Source: JAAOII01 sp965207705
GTDB taxonomy: Bacteria > Pseudomonadota > Gammaproteobacteria > CBDBNL01 > JAAOII01
Direction: 5' to 3'
NCBI GenBank assembly: GCA_965207705.1
Contig: OZ242292.1
Coordinates: forward strand, 992,001-1,056,000
DNA: 64,000 bases
A program made the position numbers and the translations under genes. The notes beneath the pieces are model-generated. The model was not told the origin of the DNA. It ran no database searches and saw nothing but the letters and a program-made list of their open reading frames with translations. How positions within the stretch are numbered: the first letter of the stretch is position 1; every line of letters begins with the position of its first letter. Below are positions 54,841 to 62,822 of the stretch, piece by piece.

Positions 54841-55953
54841 TTAAGCGCCAGGGTAGGACCTCTCAGCAGGTCCGATGTATTCAGCGTTTGGCCTAATCAA
54901 TCTATTATCAGCCCGTTGTTCCATTATATGAGCCGCCCATCCCGAAGTGCGAGCACAAACAAATAGCGGAGTAAACAAAGCCCTTGGAATTCCCATATAT
55001 CTATATGCGGAGGCACTGAAAAAATCTAAATTAGGAAAGAGCTTCTTTTCATCCCACATAACCTTTTCAATGGCTGCGGATATTTCAAACACTTTAGTGT
55101 CTCCATTGTCCTCACCCAAGCGGCGCGACCATTCTTTTATAACCTGATTGCGCGGGTCGGATATTTTATATACCGCATGACCAAATCCCATTATCTTATC
55201 TTTTCGTTCAAGCTTTTTATGAATTCCAGCAGTCGCCTCTTCCACTGTGGCAAATTCTTGAATTAGTTCATCAGCTTTTTCGTTAGCTCCACCATGTAAA
55301 GGTCCGCGCAATGCCCCTATGGCAGCTGTTATAGCGGAATAAATATCCGCCAAAGTGGCGGTTACCACGCGGGCGGTGAAAGTTGATGCATTGAACTCAT
55401 GTTCTGCGTAAAGAATTAACGATACATCCATAGCCCGACGATGTAGCTCGCTTGGCTTTTTGCCGCTAATCAAATGAAGAATATGTCCAGCAATATTTTC
55501 ATCATCTGTAACAGTGTCAATTTTTTCTCCTTGCGCAGTCCAGCGATACCAATAGCCCATAATTGAAGGAAACGCCGCCAACAGTCGCTCAGTTATTTCC
55601 ATCTGTTGCTCAAAGGATTGCTCGGGTTCTATAACTCCAAGCATGGAACAGCCAGTTCTCATAACGTCCATCGGATGGGCATCTGCTGGAATGCGTTCCA
55701 ATGTATCTTTAACCTGCTGCGGTAAGTCACGTTGCTGGCGCAATCTATCACAAAATGCTTCTAATTGTTGCTTGTTTGGCAGTTCGCCATGCAATAAAAG
55801 ATAAGCGGTTTCTTCAAAAGTGGAATGCTCCGCCAATTCTAAAATATCATAACCATAGTAGGTTAGCCCTTTACCGCGCATGCCGCAGGTACATATTGCT
55901 GTTTGTCCAGCGCTTATGCCGCGCAAGCCAGCGGTGTTATCTTGTTTACTCAT
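54841..55953 (-). CDS. prpC: 2-methylcitrate synthase
   Basis: PrpC joins propionyl-CoA and oxaloacetate, the entry step of the methylcitrate cycle. I chose the ATG at 55953 (370 residues), which has an AAGGAG ribosome site at good distance. Conserved segments are GLRGISAGQTAICTC at the start, GPLHGGANEKADELI with the catalytic histidine, and MGFGHAVYKISDPR. The AGQTAICT start and short length fit 2-methylcitrate rather than citrate synthase. The start lies inside the 15-bp repeat that ends prpB, which overlaps by eight bases. Confidence 0.92.
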   Translation of the reverse strand: MSKQDNTAGLRGISAGQTAICTCGMRGKGLTYYGYDILELAEHSTFEETAYLLLHGELPNKQQLEAFCDRLRQQRDLPQQVKDTLERIPADAHPMDVMRTGCSMLGVIEPEQSFEQQMEITERLLAAFPSIMGYWYRWTAQGEKIDTVTDDENIAGHILHLISGKKPSELHRRAMDVSLILYAEHEFNASTFTARVVTATLADIYSAITAAIGALRGPLHGGANEKADELIQEFATVEEATAGIHKKLERKDKIMGFGHAVYKISDPRNQVIKEWSRRLGEDNGDTKVFEISAAIEKVMWDEKKLFPNLDFFSASAYRYMGIPRALFTPLFVCARTSGWAAHIMEQRADNRLIRPNAEYIGPAERSYPGA

Positions 55954-56869
55954 TATTATCTCCTTTAGTTTTATCATCCCCTATATTCTTATCTCCTCTA
56001 TTCTTATCCCCCGGGGTATATAGTTTATCCAATTTATTTTCATAAGCATGATAGTCCAACACTTCATAAAGTTCGGTGCGGGTTTGCATGTTATCCAATA
56101 ATTCTTTTTGGGTTTGTTGACTACGCAACTCTGTGTATATTCCTTCCGCCGCCTTGCTCATGGCGCGAAAAGCGCTAAGCGGATAAAGAGCCAAGGATAC
56201 TCCAGCACTCTTTAGCTCCTGAGTAGTAAATAAAGGCGTCTTGCCAAACTCAGTGATATTCGCCAAAATAGGCAAAGCGCTCCCATTAGCAAATGTTTGA
56301 TATTCTTCAAGGGTGGCGACTGCCTCAGGGAAGAGCATGTCCGCGCCCGCCTCCTCATATAATTTACATCTTTCTAAAGCTCCCTCCAAACCCTCATTTG
56401 CCAAAGCATCGGTGCGCGCCATTATAGTGAAGTTGTCATCAGTGCGCGCATCAACCGCAGCTTTAATTCTATCTACCATCTCTTCTTTTGATGCGATGCT
56501 TTTGCCTGGGCGATGTCCGCATCTTTTTTGCCCTGCTTGGTCTTCTATATGAATGCCAGAAGCGCCTGCGTTTACAAGCTCACGCACTGCGCGCGCTATG
56601 TTGAAAGCACCTCCCCAACCAATATCGGCATCCACCAGTAAAGGTAAATCAACCCTACCAGTTATGCGGCGAGTATCCTCAGTCACATCAGCCAAAGTGG
56701 TAATGCCCAAATCAGGCAAACCGAAAGAAGCGTTGGCAACACCAGCACCCGACAGATATAAAGCTTTGAAGCCCGCGCGTTGCGCCAGCAAGGCGCTATA
56801 GGCATTGATTGTTCCAACCACTTGTAAAGGAGTTTCCTCTTTGATGGCTTGTTTTAATGATAAAACCAT
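55946..56869 (-). CDS. prpB: 2-methylisocitrate lyase
   Basis: PrpB splits 2-methylisocitrate into pyruvate and succinate. The active-site loop KRCGHRPGK with the catalytic cysteine is present, as are the LYLSGAGVANASFGLPDLG start and the magnesium-binding VDADIGWGG. The 307 residues exceed the usual 295 because of a C-terminal GDKNR-GDKNI-GDDKTK-GDNNE repeat coded by 15-base G-rich units. It overlaps prpC by eight bases. The dehydratase of the cycle (prpD or acnD) is not in the window. Confidence 0.94.
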   Translation of the reverse strand: MVLSLKQAIKEETPLQVVGTINAYSALLAQRAGFKALYLSGAGVANASFGLPDLGITTLADVTEDTRRITGRVDLPLLVDADIGWGGAFNIARAVRELVNAGASGIHIEDQAGQKRCGHRPGKSIASKEEMVDRIKAAVDARTDDNFTIMARTDALANEGLEGALERCKLYEEAGADMLFPEAVATLEEYQTFANGSALPILANITEFGKTPLFTTQELKSAGVSLALYPLSAFRAMSKAAEGIYTELRSQQTQKELLDNMQTRTELYEVLDYHAYENKLDKLYTPGDKNRGDKNIGDDKTKGDNNE

Positions 56870-56892
56870 ACGCTAATTATAACATAGTGCAA

Positions 56893-56945
56893 ATATTTGC
56901 AAGAAATTATGCATCGCACATAAGTATAACGCGGCTCATTCCCAT
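56893..56945. repeat. Degenerate fragment of the dispersed element
   Basis: The stretch TTGCAAGAAATTATGCATCGCACATAAG and its continuation to about 56942 resemble the flank GCAAGAATTTATGCATCATATATAAG of the element at 57.4 kb. No core hairpin is present. It lies between prpB and a small coiled-coil gene. Confidence 0.55.
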
Positions 56946-56963
56946 GGAAACATTGTTGTAAAT

Positions 56964-57302
56964 TTACAGTGTTTCCTGCCAATCTTGAATACGGGCGCGG
57001 ATTTCTTCTATTTCTTTTTCCAATGCTGCTGCTTGTTGTAGTAGCAGCTCTCGCTTTTGCTGGAGTTCTTCAATTTCTTGACGCAACTGCGCCATTTCTA
57101 CAGAATCTTTTCCATCAAAAGATGTCTCTTGTTTTTGGGTGGGTGGAATATTAATAGGGGGGATGTCTTTTTGTGAATAGATATAAAGTGCGCTCGCACC
57201 TATAACCAAAGCGATAAACAGGATAAAGATTATACGCCATTTTAGCCATCCTTTTTTGTTTAAGATTTTTGTTGGTTTTTGATTCATCTGTTTATTGGGC
57301 AT
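56964..57302 (-). CDS. Small single-pass membrane coiled-coil protein
   Basis: This 112-residue protein has a basic N-terminus, one membrane helix (about residues 25-43, IIFILFIALVIGASALYIY), a proline-rich linker, and a C-terminal coiled coil of about 45 residues (QLRQEIEELQQKRELLLQQA). The layout resembles FtsL/FtsB-type or other bitopic proteins, but no family is recognised. Its start lies at the edge of a dispersed repeat, so an ATG five codons further in is also possible. Upstream of it on the same strand is gpmI. Confidence 0.6.
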   Translation of the reverse strand: MPNKQMNQKPTKILNKKGWLKWRIIFILFIALVIGASALYIYSQKDIPPINIPPTQKQETSFDGKDSVEMAQLRQEIEELQQKRELLLQQAAALEKEIEEIRARIQDWQETL

Positions 57303-57480
57303 CGCGAGAATTTATGCATCATATATAAGAACGACGCGAGCATGAAGATAGTTTGTCGCAAGTGTTAGGCATCCTGCGGGCGGAGCGCAGCTCCGCCCCT
57401 ACAGACCTGCGTTGCAAGAATTTATGCATCATATATAAGAGCGATGCGAGCATGACGATGGTTTGTTGCGAGAATTTATG
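57300..57480. repeat. Dispersed palindromic element with doubled flank
   Basis: The core hairpin at 57378-57398 is identical to the copy at 44656-44676. On each side lies a direct repeat of about 58 bases starting GAGAATTTATGCATCATATA or its variant (57303-57360 and 57413-57470), so the core is framed by two flank copies. It fills the gap between gpmI and the coiled-coil gene. Confidence 0.9.
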
Positions 57481-57490
57481 ATTCATCTGT

Positions 57491-59065
57491 TTAGCGGATT
57501 AGTGCTCTACCACTCATTTCAGATGGCGGGAGTAATCCCATAAGTTTGAGCAAGGTAGGAGCAATATCTGCTAAGCCAGCTGGCTGGGTATCAAACTCAA
57601 TCTGCATATCTCCATAATACAATAATGGGACTGGATTTAAAGTGTGCGCAGTGTAAGGACTAACTCCGTCTGCAGCCAGCATCTCTTCGCAATTGCCATG
57701 GTCGGCAGTAATAAGGGCTTGGGCTCCATTTTTACGAATCACTGGCATGAGTTGACTTAAACTTTTGTCTATGTACTCAGCTGCTTTAATCGCGGCATCC
57801 AGTTTGCCGCTGTGTCCCACCATGTCGCCATTAGCATAATTACACAAAATAAAATCGTATTCCTGGCTTTCAAACGCCGCTACAAGTTCTGCAGTTATTT
57901 CAGGCGCTCTCATCTGTGGCGCCAAATCATAGGTTGCCACCTTCAAAGAAGGAATGAGCTTACGTTCCTCGTTAGCAAAAGGATCTTCTTTGCCGCCATT
58001 GAAAAAATAAGTCACGTGGGCAAACTTTTCGGTTTCAGCAAGACGAAGCTGCTTTTTATTAAGGTCTGCCAAAACCTCACCTAAGCAATTGACAATTTTT
58101 TCACGCTCAAAGATAAAAGGCAGAGGGAGCGTTTCATCATAAGAGGTCATAGTCAGCAAAGATGATTTGGGCAGGACAAAAGGACGGTTAAATTCATCGA
58201 AGTTATCAGCGGCAAGAGCGGCGGTTATCTGCCTGACTCTGTCAGCGCGAAAATTTATGCAAATTATTGAATCATCAACAGAGATTACTCCATTATGAAC
58301 ATCCCCACTTTCCTGTTTGCCTTGCTTGCCTTCATCGCCTTGGTCGGCTGAGCGCACAACAAGTGGCGGGATAAACTCATCGGTTATTTCTTTAGCGTAG
58401 TATTCTTCCAGTTTCTGATTCAGGTGTTTTGCATCATCTACAACTTCACCCTTACCGCTAACTAACAGGTCGTAAGCTTTTTGGGTTCGCTCCCATCTTT
58501 TATCGCGATCCATTGCGTAATATCTACCAATTACACTGCTAATCCGCCCTACGCCCGTCTCTTTTAATTGTTGTTGAATAAAGTCAATGCAAGCAGGCGC
58601 CGAATTAGGCGCGCTGTCTCTTCCGTCAAGAAAAAGATGGAGTTCTATATTCTTAATTCCCTTAGCAGCTGCCAAACGTAAAACCGCAGCCAGATGTTCC
58701 TGATGGCTATGTACCCCGCCATCGGATAGCAGACCCATGATGTGGAGCCGCGAGGAAGTGTTTTGCAAAAATGTGTTTAATGTTGGATGCTGTTGGATTG
58801 ATTTATCAGCAATCGCCTTATTTATACGCAGTAGCGTTTGGTATACAATCCTTCCAGCACCTAAAATTAAATGTCCCACTTCGGAGTTGCCCATTTGCCC
58901 CTCAGGTAATCCCACCTGCTCGCCGCAAGCAATAAGCTCGCGTTTGGGGCATTCCTGTAACAATTTATCCCAAGTTGGAGTTGCAGCAAGCTTAATAGCA
59001 TTGCCAGGATAATCCTTGCCCAGAGCCCAACCATCAAGGATTATTAGCGCAGTTGTTTTAGCCAT
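57491..59065 (-). CDS. gpmI: 2,3-bisphosphoglycerate-independent phosphoglycerate mutase
   Basis: This manganese-dependent glycolytic enzyme interconverts 3- and 2-phosphoglycerate. The 524 residues show the metal-binding start LIILDGWALG, the phosphoserine loop GQMGNSEVGH, and the C-terminal TADHGNCEEM and YTAHTLNPVP metal sites. A Gly/Glu/Gln/Lys-rich insert (QGDEGKQGKQESGDV) lies at about residues 236-255, a place where the family is usually shorter. It ends one base inside the dolP-like gene on the same strand. Confidence 0.95.
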   Translation of the reverse strand: MAKTTALIILDGWALGKDYPGNAIKLAATPTWDKLLQECPKRELIACGEQVGLPEGQMGNSEVGHLILGAGRIVYQTLLRINKAIADKSIQQHPTLNTFLQNTSSRLHIMGLLSDGGVHSHQEHLAAVLRLAAAKGIKNIELHLFLDGRDSAPNSAPACIDFIQQQLKETGVGRISSVIGRYYAMDRDKRWERTQKAYDLLVSGKGEVVDDAKHLNQKLEEYYAKEITDEFIPPLVVRSADQGDEGKQGKQESGDVHNGVISVDDSIICINFRADRVRQITAALAADNFDEFNRPFVLPKSSLLTMTSYDETLPLPFIFEREKIVNCLGEVLADLNKKQLRLAETEKFAHVTYFFNGGKEDPFANEERKLIPSLKVATYDLAPQMRAPEITAELVAAFESQEYDFILCNYANGDMVGHSGKLDAAIKAAEYIDKSLSQLMPVIRKNGAQALITADHGNCEEMLAADGVSPYTAHTLNPVPLLYYGDMQIEFDTQPAGLADIAPTLLKLMGLLPPSEMSGRALIR

Positions 59066-59676
59066 TAGTCAATATAAAAGAAGAGCACCACCACTTCCTG
59101 CACTCCTTCTATGCGGCGAAACCTTCCAATCATTATTTCTGCCTCTTCCCTACTTACCAGCCCTATCAGGTAAACGCGACTTCTATCAACAAAATAATCT
59201 ATACGAGTAGCGTCAAACTCTTTGACACCAGCCATAGCAAACCCAATTCGTGTGCGTAACAATAAATCATTAAATCCCTTATAGGGCGGTAAGGGATTAG
59301 CAACATCAATGCGGTTGAACACTCTTTTTATTCCTTTCTTGCGAGCCGCGAGCACTTCTAATTTTTCTTTAGTGGCGGCATTTTCTGTTTCCCCCACCAG
59401 TAAAACATTGTTATTGTATACTTGTACCTTTGCTCTTAATCGGGTTTTGTCTCCCAGAGTAATTATGTCTCTTCTTATAGATGCCTCATTTTTTTTATCA
59501 AGCGACGCCACAGAAGGAGAGCGGAATGGTTGTTGTTCACTATAAACATTTTCCCTAGTGGATACAGAAGAACAACCACTAACCACAAACAAGGATAACA
59601 AAAGAATAATAAAAGGTTTTAGCGAGGACTTCAAGGTTAAGCGAATATTCTTTTTTCTACTAAATAGCAAAGGCAA
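59065..59676 (-). CDS. BON-domain lipoprotein, DolP (YraP) like
   Basis: This is a periplasmic lipoprotein with a lipobox VVSGC (cysteine about 35 from this start) and two BON domains, about residues 55-120 and 125-195. The order lpoA-yraN-diaA followed by this gene matches yraM-yraN-diaA-yraP of enteric bacteria, where DolP guards outer-membrane integrity. The start at 59676 is a TTG that overlaps diaA by 40 bases. A TTG at 59634, just after the diaA stop, would give a shorter signal peptide and is also plausible. Confidence 0.82.
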   Translation of the reverse strand: MPLLFSRKKNIRLTLKSSLKPFIILLLSLFVVSGCSSVSTRENVYSEQQPFRSPSVASLDKKNEASIRRDIITLGDKTRLRAKVQVYNNNVLLVGETENAATKEKLEVLAARKKGIKRVFNRIDVANPLPPYKGFNDLLLRTRIGFAMAGVKEFDATRIDYFVDRSRVYLIGLVSREEAEIMIGRFRRIEGVQEVVVLFFYID

Positions 59677-60221
59677 TGCAAAATTAGAATATGTACTTCT
59701 TGAATCCGTGCCGTGCTATCCGCTGGAACTCTCAGTTCCAATGCTCCATCTTCCAGAAGTTCTTTAAGTTTTCCGCCATCCTTACCACTTAGCACCAAAA
59801 CCTCCATTTTCTTATTTTTTGCGCTTCTAACAGCTTCCAATATATTGGCAGAATAACCGCTGGTGGTAAGAACCACCAAAACATCTTTCTCTTCACCCAA
59901 AGCATCTATTTGTTTGGAGAATATTTTTGTATAAGAATAATCATTTCCGATAGAGGTAATTACCGAGCAATCAGTTGTAAGGGCAAGCGCAGGTAAAGAA
60001 GGGCGTTCAATTTCAAAACGATTAATTAATTCTGCCGCAAAGTGTTGGGCATCCGCCGCCGACCCTCCATTACCGCATAGTAAAATTTTGCCGCCTTTCA
60101 GTAAGCAGTTGGTGAGGGTATTGCCTGCCTCAACTATTTTATCGCCTAATTGCTCTAAGCTTTTTTCTTTGGCTGCTATACTGCGATTAAAAATATCATT
60201 TATCTCTTCTCTTGCTTTCAT
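59637..60221 (-). CDS. diaA: SIS-domain protein, DiaA / phosphoheptose isomerase type
   Basis: This 194-residue SIS-fold protein has GNGGSAADAQHFAAEL, the sugar-phosphate loop of GmhA, and the later TTSGYSANILEAV loop. The context between yraN and a dolP-like gene fits DiaA, which binds DnaA and times replication in E. coli. The sequence alone would also allow phosphoheptose isomerase for lipopolysaccharide core synthesis. Confidence 0.8.
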   Translation of the reverse strand: MKAREEINDIFNRSIAAKEKSLEQLGDKIVEAGNTLTNCLLKGGKILLCGNGGSAADAQHFAAELINRFEIERPSLPALALTTDCSVITSIGNDYSYTKIFSKQIDALGEEKDVLVVLTTSGYSANILEAVRSAKNKKMEVLVLSGKDGGKLKELLEDGALELRVPADSTARIQEVHILILHCLCYLVEKRIFA

Positions 60222-60263
60222 CTTGCTTTCATATAGTGCTTATGGATTTATTAACTTATGCTG

Positions 60264-60638
60264 TTAACTTATATTGTCAATCCAATGCAGTGTTTCACCT
60301 TCAATTGCCACCACGTCAATGCGGCAAATAGGGATGTTTGCGTCATTATAAAATTTTTGTACATAATGTTGGGCTGCCCGCTCAATCTTTTTCTGTTTGA
60401 AATAGTCAATGCTTTCCAATGCTCCGCCATAAGCATTATATTTACGGAAACGAACTTCTACAAATACTAGCTCGTCTTTATCTTTCATTATCAAATCAAT
60501 TTCACCCCATCTGCAACGATAGTTTCTACATATAAGTTGCAGTCCTTTGGTGAGCAGGAATCTCTCAGCGCGGTTTTCTGCTTGTTTTCCTATCTCAATA
60601 GTTGATGGACGCGGGCTGCTATTGGGTTGCCTATTCAT
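60264..60638 (-). CDS. yraN: UPF0102 (YraN) nuclease-fold protein
   Basis: This 124-residue protein of the YraN family has GKQAENRAERFLLTKGLQLI, the RCRWGEIDLIMKD motif and VFVEVRFRKY. These match an endonuclease-like fold with the acidic and lysine/glutamine residues of a restriction-type active site. The cellular role is unknown; it is almost always beside lpoA. It follows the lpoA C-terminal fragment by one base. Confidence 0.92.
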   Translation of the reverse strand: MNRQPNSSPRPSTIEIGKQAENRAERFLLTKGLQLICRNYRCRWGEIDLIMKDKDELVFVEVRFRKYNAYGGALESIDYFKQKKIERAAQHYVQKFYNDANIPICRIDVVAIEGETLHWIDNIS

Positions 60639-60639
60639 T

Positions 60640-61140
60640 TTATTGAAAGATGCTGCGGTACTTAATGGAACGCGGACGCCCTGCAGAAAAATAAACCTCG
60701 CGTGGAATGGTAATTATTTCTGAGTCGTTCATAAAAAGTAGTCCACTTTCTCCCAAAACATAATATTCTCCAGTGGTTTTATCGCCGCGTTTGGATGAAT
60801 ACCTTTCCCTGTGGTCTATAAAACGCGGTAGTGACTGCCCTATGATAAATGCGTCCCGCCCGCGCACATAAAAGCGCAAGGCAAAAATACTATCGGCTTG
60901 AAGCGACTCATCCCAATTACGCAACAATCCTAAAATTCCTGGCAACTCTCCATACCTTACCTGCTGTAAATCACGATAAGTGATGCTGCTAATATCACGG
61001 TCATATAACAAGAAGGTGCCATAAACTGGAATATCATTGGCAAGATAAAAAGAAAGGTAGGGTCTAACTTGAACTGCCATTATGCTATCCATAGCCAAGA
61101 AGATACAGTCGGCATCAACTCTCTCGTAAGATGCTTGCAT
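60640..61140 (-). CDS. lpoA: LpoA C-terminal part, separated by a frameshift
   Basis: The 166 residues continue LpoA directly: YERVDADCIFLAMDS, then the RPYLSFYLANDIPVYGTFLL segment typical of the periplasmic-binding-protein-like domain of LpoA. There is no signal sequence, so this part could not reach the periplasm alone. The frame is -1 relative to the upstream part. One more T in the T6 run (A6 at 61147-61152 on the plus strand) would join both into a protein of about 725 residues. It is a split gene caused by mutation, a sequencing error, or slippage. Confidence 0.8.
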   Translation of the reverse strand: MQASYERVDADCIFLAMDSIMAVQVRPYLSFYLANDIPVYGTFLLYDRDISSITYRDLQQVRYGELPGILGLLRNWDESLQADSIFALRFYVRGRDAFIIGQSLPRFIDHRERYSSKRGDKTTGEYYVLGESGLLFMNDSEIITIPREVYFSAGRPRSIKYRSIFQ

Positions 61141-62822
61141 TTCGTGAAAAAATTATCAAGCAGCTCTTGAGTACTCACTTCTTCTTCTGTATCACCAGCG
61201 ATTAGTTTTAGTTCTTCAAGTATCTCGGGGGTCAATGTACCAGCTGCATCTCTTTGTATTGTAGTGGTACGATTATAATTTTCTTTAGATAGTATAAAAA
61301 CTTCTTGCTCACGCAATAATAATTGTATATCTTCATGTGGTAGTAGAATGGGGATATCTTCTTCTTGAGAAACCGTATTTAGTAGTTCATTTAATGTCTT
61401 TTCTTCCAACCCGCGTTTACGTAATTGGAATAGATAGTTACGATATACTTCTTTACTTGCCTCAACTTCCTCGTTGGTGACCTCTACTATTTCAGAGACG
61501 GCTTCTATAATCTTTTCTTCTGGGACAATTATTCTATTTTTTACAATCTTACCTCCTAAAGAACGCCATTCCTGCTCCACAGCAGCACTGGCTCTATCTC
61601 CCAGCTCATTATCCTGTCTAATAATTATCATAGCGCGGCACTCATTCTTCCAAGCAGAACGAGCCGCGAATACTGCGTTTCTTTCAACATCAAGGTTATA
61701 ACTAAAAAATTTATCACGCTTGCCTCCTTTGGGTAGCGCATTAAAAGCCAATATAGGTATGGCAGGTCTTGACACTTCTCTATAAAGCCGCTTTACCTTT
61801 TCTTTACGTAAAGGACCTATTATTAAACTGTTTTTTTCTCTAACAGCTGTGTCATAAAGAGAGCGCACTGAGCTTTCTTGATTAGTATCATATCGTTTGA
61901 CCTCTACTGTGGTGTAATGTTGTTTTGCTATGCCTATATAACCAGCTACTATTGCCTCTGAAAAAGATGCAAGCGGACCACTAAAGGGGAGCAAGAATGC
62001 AACGTGAATGGAGTCACGGGCTGACGTAGAGGAAACTTGGATTAATTCGTCCTGCCTTGAATCAAGCACGGGGAAGTATCTTTCCCCCGGGTGCCGTGGA
62101 TACGACTCGCGCCATAGCGAACGAGTGTTGGTTCGTGAATAACTAGGATCTATGTAACTTAGAAGGGCAAAATCATACCAGCCGCGCATGTAGGTATCAG
62201 GCGCCAATCTTGCTTCATGCAGCAAAGTATCTGCGGATAGAGTATAAAGCATTCTAAGAATTTGTTTTTGGTTGGGAATACTATCCTTAGTGCTGAGTCG
62301 TTCATCCATAAGAATTAGCATTCGTAAGGCGGTTTTGATATCCCCTCCTGCCTCTAAGGTTGCCGCATAAGATAAGAACCAATCCGTTTGAAAGGCAATG
62401 GAGCTGCCTCTTAGAACTTCATCTCCTACTGGAACTATTTCACGAAAAGCTAGGTTAGGTTTATCAACCAAAAGATAGTAGCGAACCTTTGCCAGTTGAA
62501 ACCTGAGAAGCTGAGATACGTTTAGGTCTGCGGTTTTGACACCATTTAATTGGCGGCGCGCTCGGTTGCTATTGCCCTCTTTCAACGCTTCTTCTGCTTC
62601 TGCTAGTTTTACTTCCGCTTCTTCACTTAAGATACGAGCTTCCGCGCGAGTTACAATCGGCTTTTGTGCGACAGAAGGGGTTCTTTTTGAAGGGGCGGTT
62701 TGACAAGCTGCCAATACCAATAGCCCGCACAAGACGAGTAATTTTATTTCTATTCTTAGTTTATTCTTAACTAACACGGGGGCGCAAAACAAAGCGAATA
62801 TCTTTGCCAAAAAATCTTTCAT
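61080..62822 (-). CDS. lpoA: LpoA, penicillin-binding-protein activator, N-terminal part (frameshifted)
   Basis: LpoA is an outer-membrane lipoprotein that activates the murein synthase PBP1A. This part has a lipobox VLAAC (cysteine about 40), a TPR-like helical domain to about residue 270, then the binding-protein-like domain starting IHVAFLLPFSGPLASFSEAI. At about residues 437-555 there is an unusual Glu-rich helical insertion of over 100 residues. The frame then ends 21 codons after the T6 run, where the rest of LpoA lies in the -1 frame. A GTG at 62777 would give a shorter, more usual signal peptide and reduce the overlap with ribD. The gene lies directly behind ribD. Confidence 0.8.
   Translation of the reverse strand: MKDFLAKIFALFCAPVLVKNKLRIEIKLLVLCGLLVLAACQTAPSKRTPSVAQKPIVTRAEARILSEEAEVKLAEAEEALKEGNSNRARRQLNGVKTADLNVSQLLRFQLAKVRYYLLVDKPNLAFREIVPVGDEVLRGSSIAFQTDWFLSYAATLEAGGDIKTALRMLILMDERLSTKDSIPNQKQILRMLYTLSADTLLHEARLAPDTYMRGWYDFALLSYIDPSYSRTNTRSLWRESYPRHPGERYFPVLDSRQDELIQVSSTSARDSIHVAFLLPFSGPLASFSEAIVAGYIGIAKQHYTTVEVKRYDTNQESSVRSLYDTAVREKNSLIIGPLRKEKVKRLYREVSRPAIPILAFNALPKGGKRDKFFSYNLDVERNAVFAARSAWKNECRAMIIIRQDNELGDRASAAVEQEWRSLGGKIVKNRIIVPEEKIIEAVSEIVEVTNEEVEASKEVYRNYLFQLRKRGLEEKTLNELLNTVSQEEDIPILLPHEDIQLLLREQEVFILSKENYNRTTTIQRDAAGTLTPEILEELKLIAGDTEEEVSTQELLDNFFTKCKHLTRELMPTVSSWLWIA

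Noticed and set aside
59637..60221. Naming the SIS gene gmhA (phosphoheptose isomerase)
   Set aside because: Sequence permits it, but the lpoA-yraN-SIS-BON order favours DiaA, and no heptose genes are nearby.
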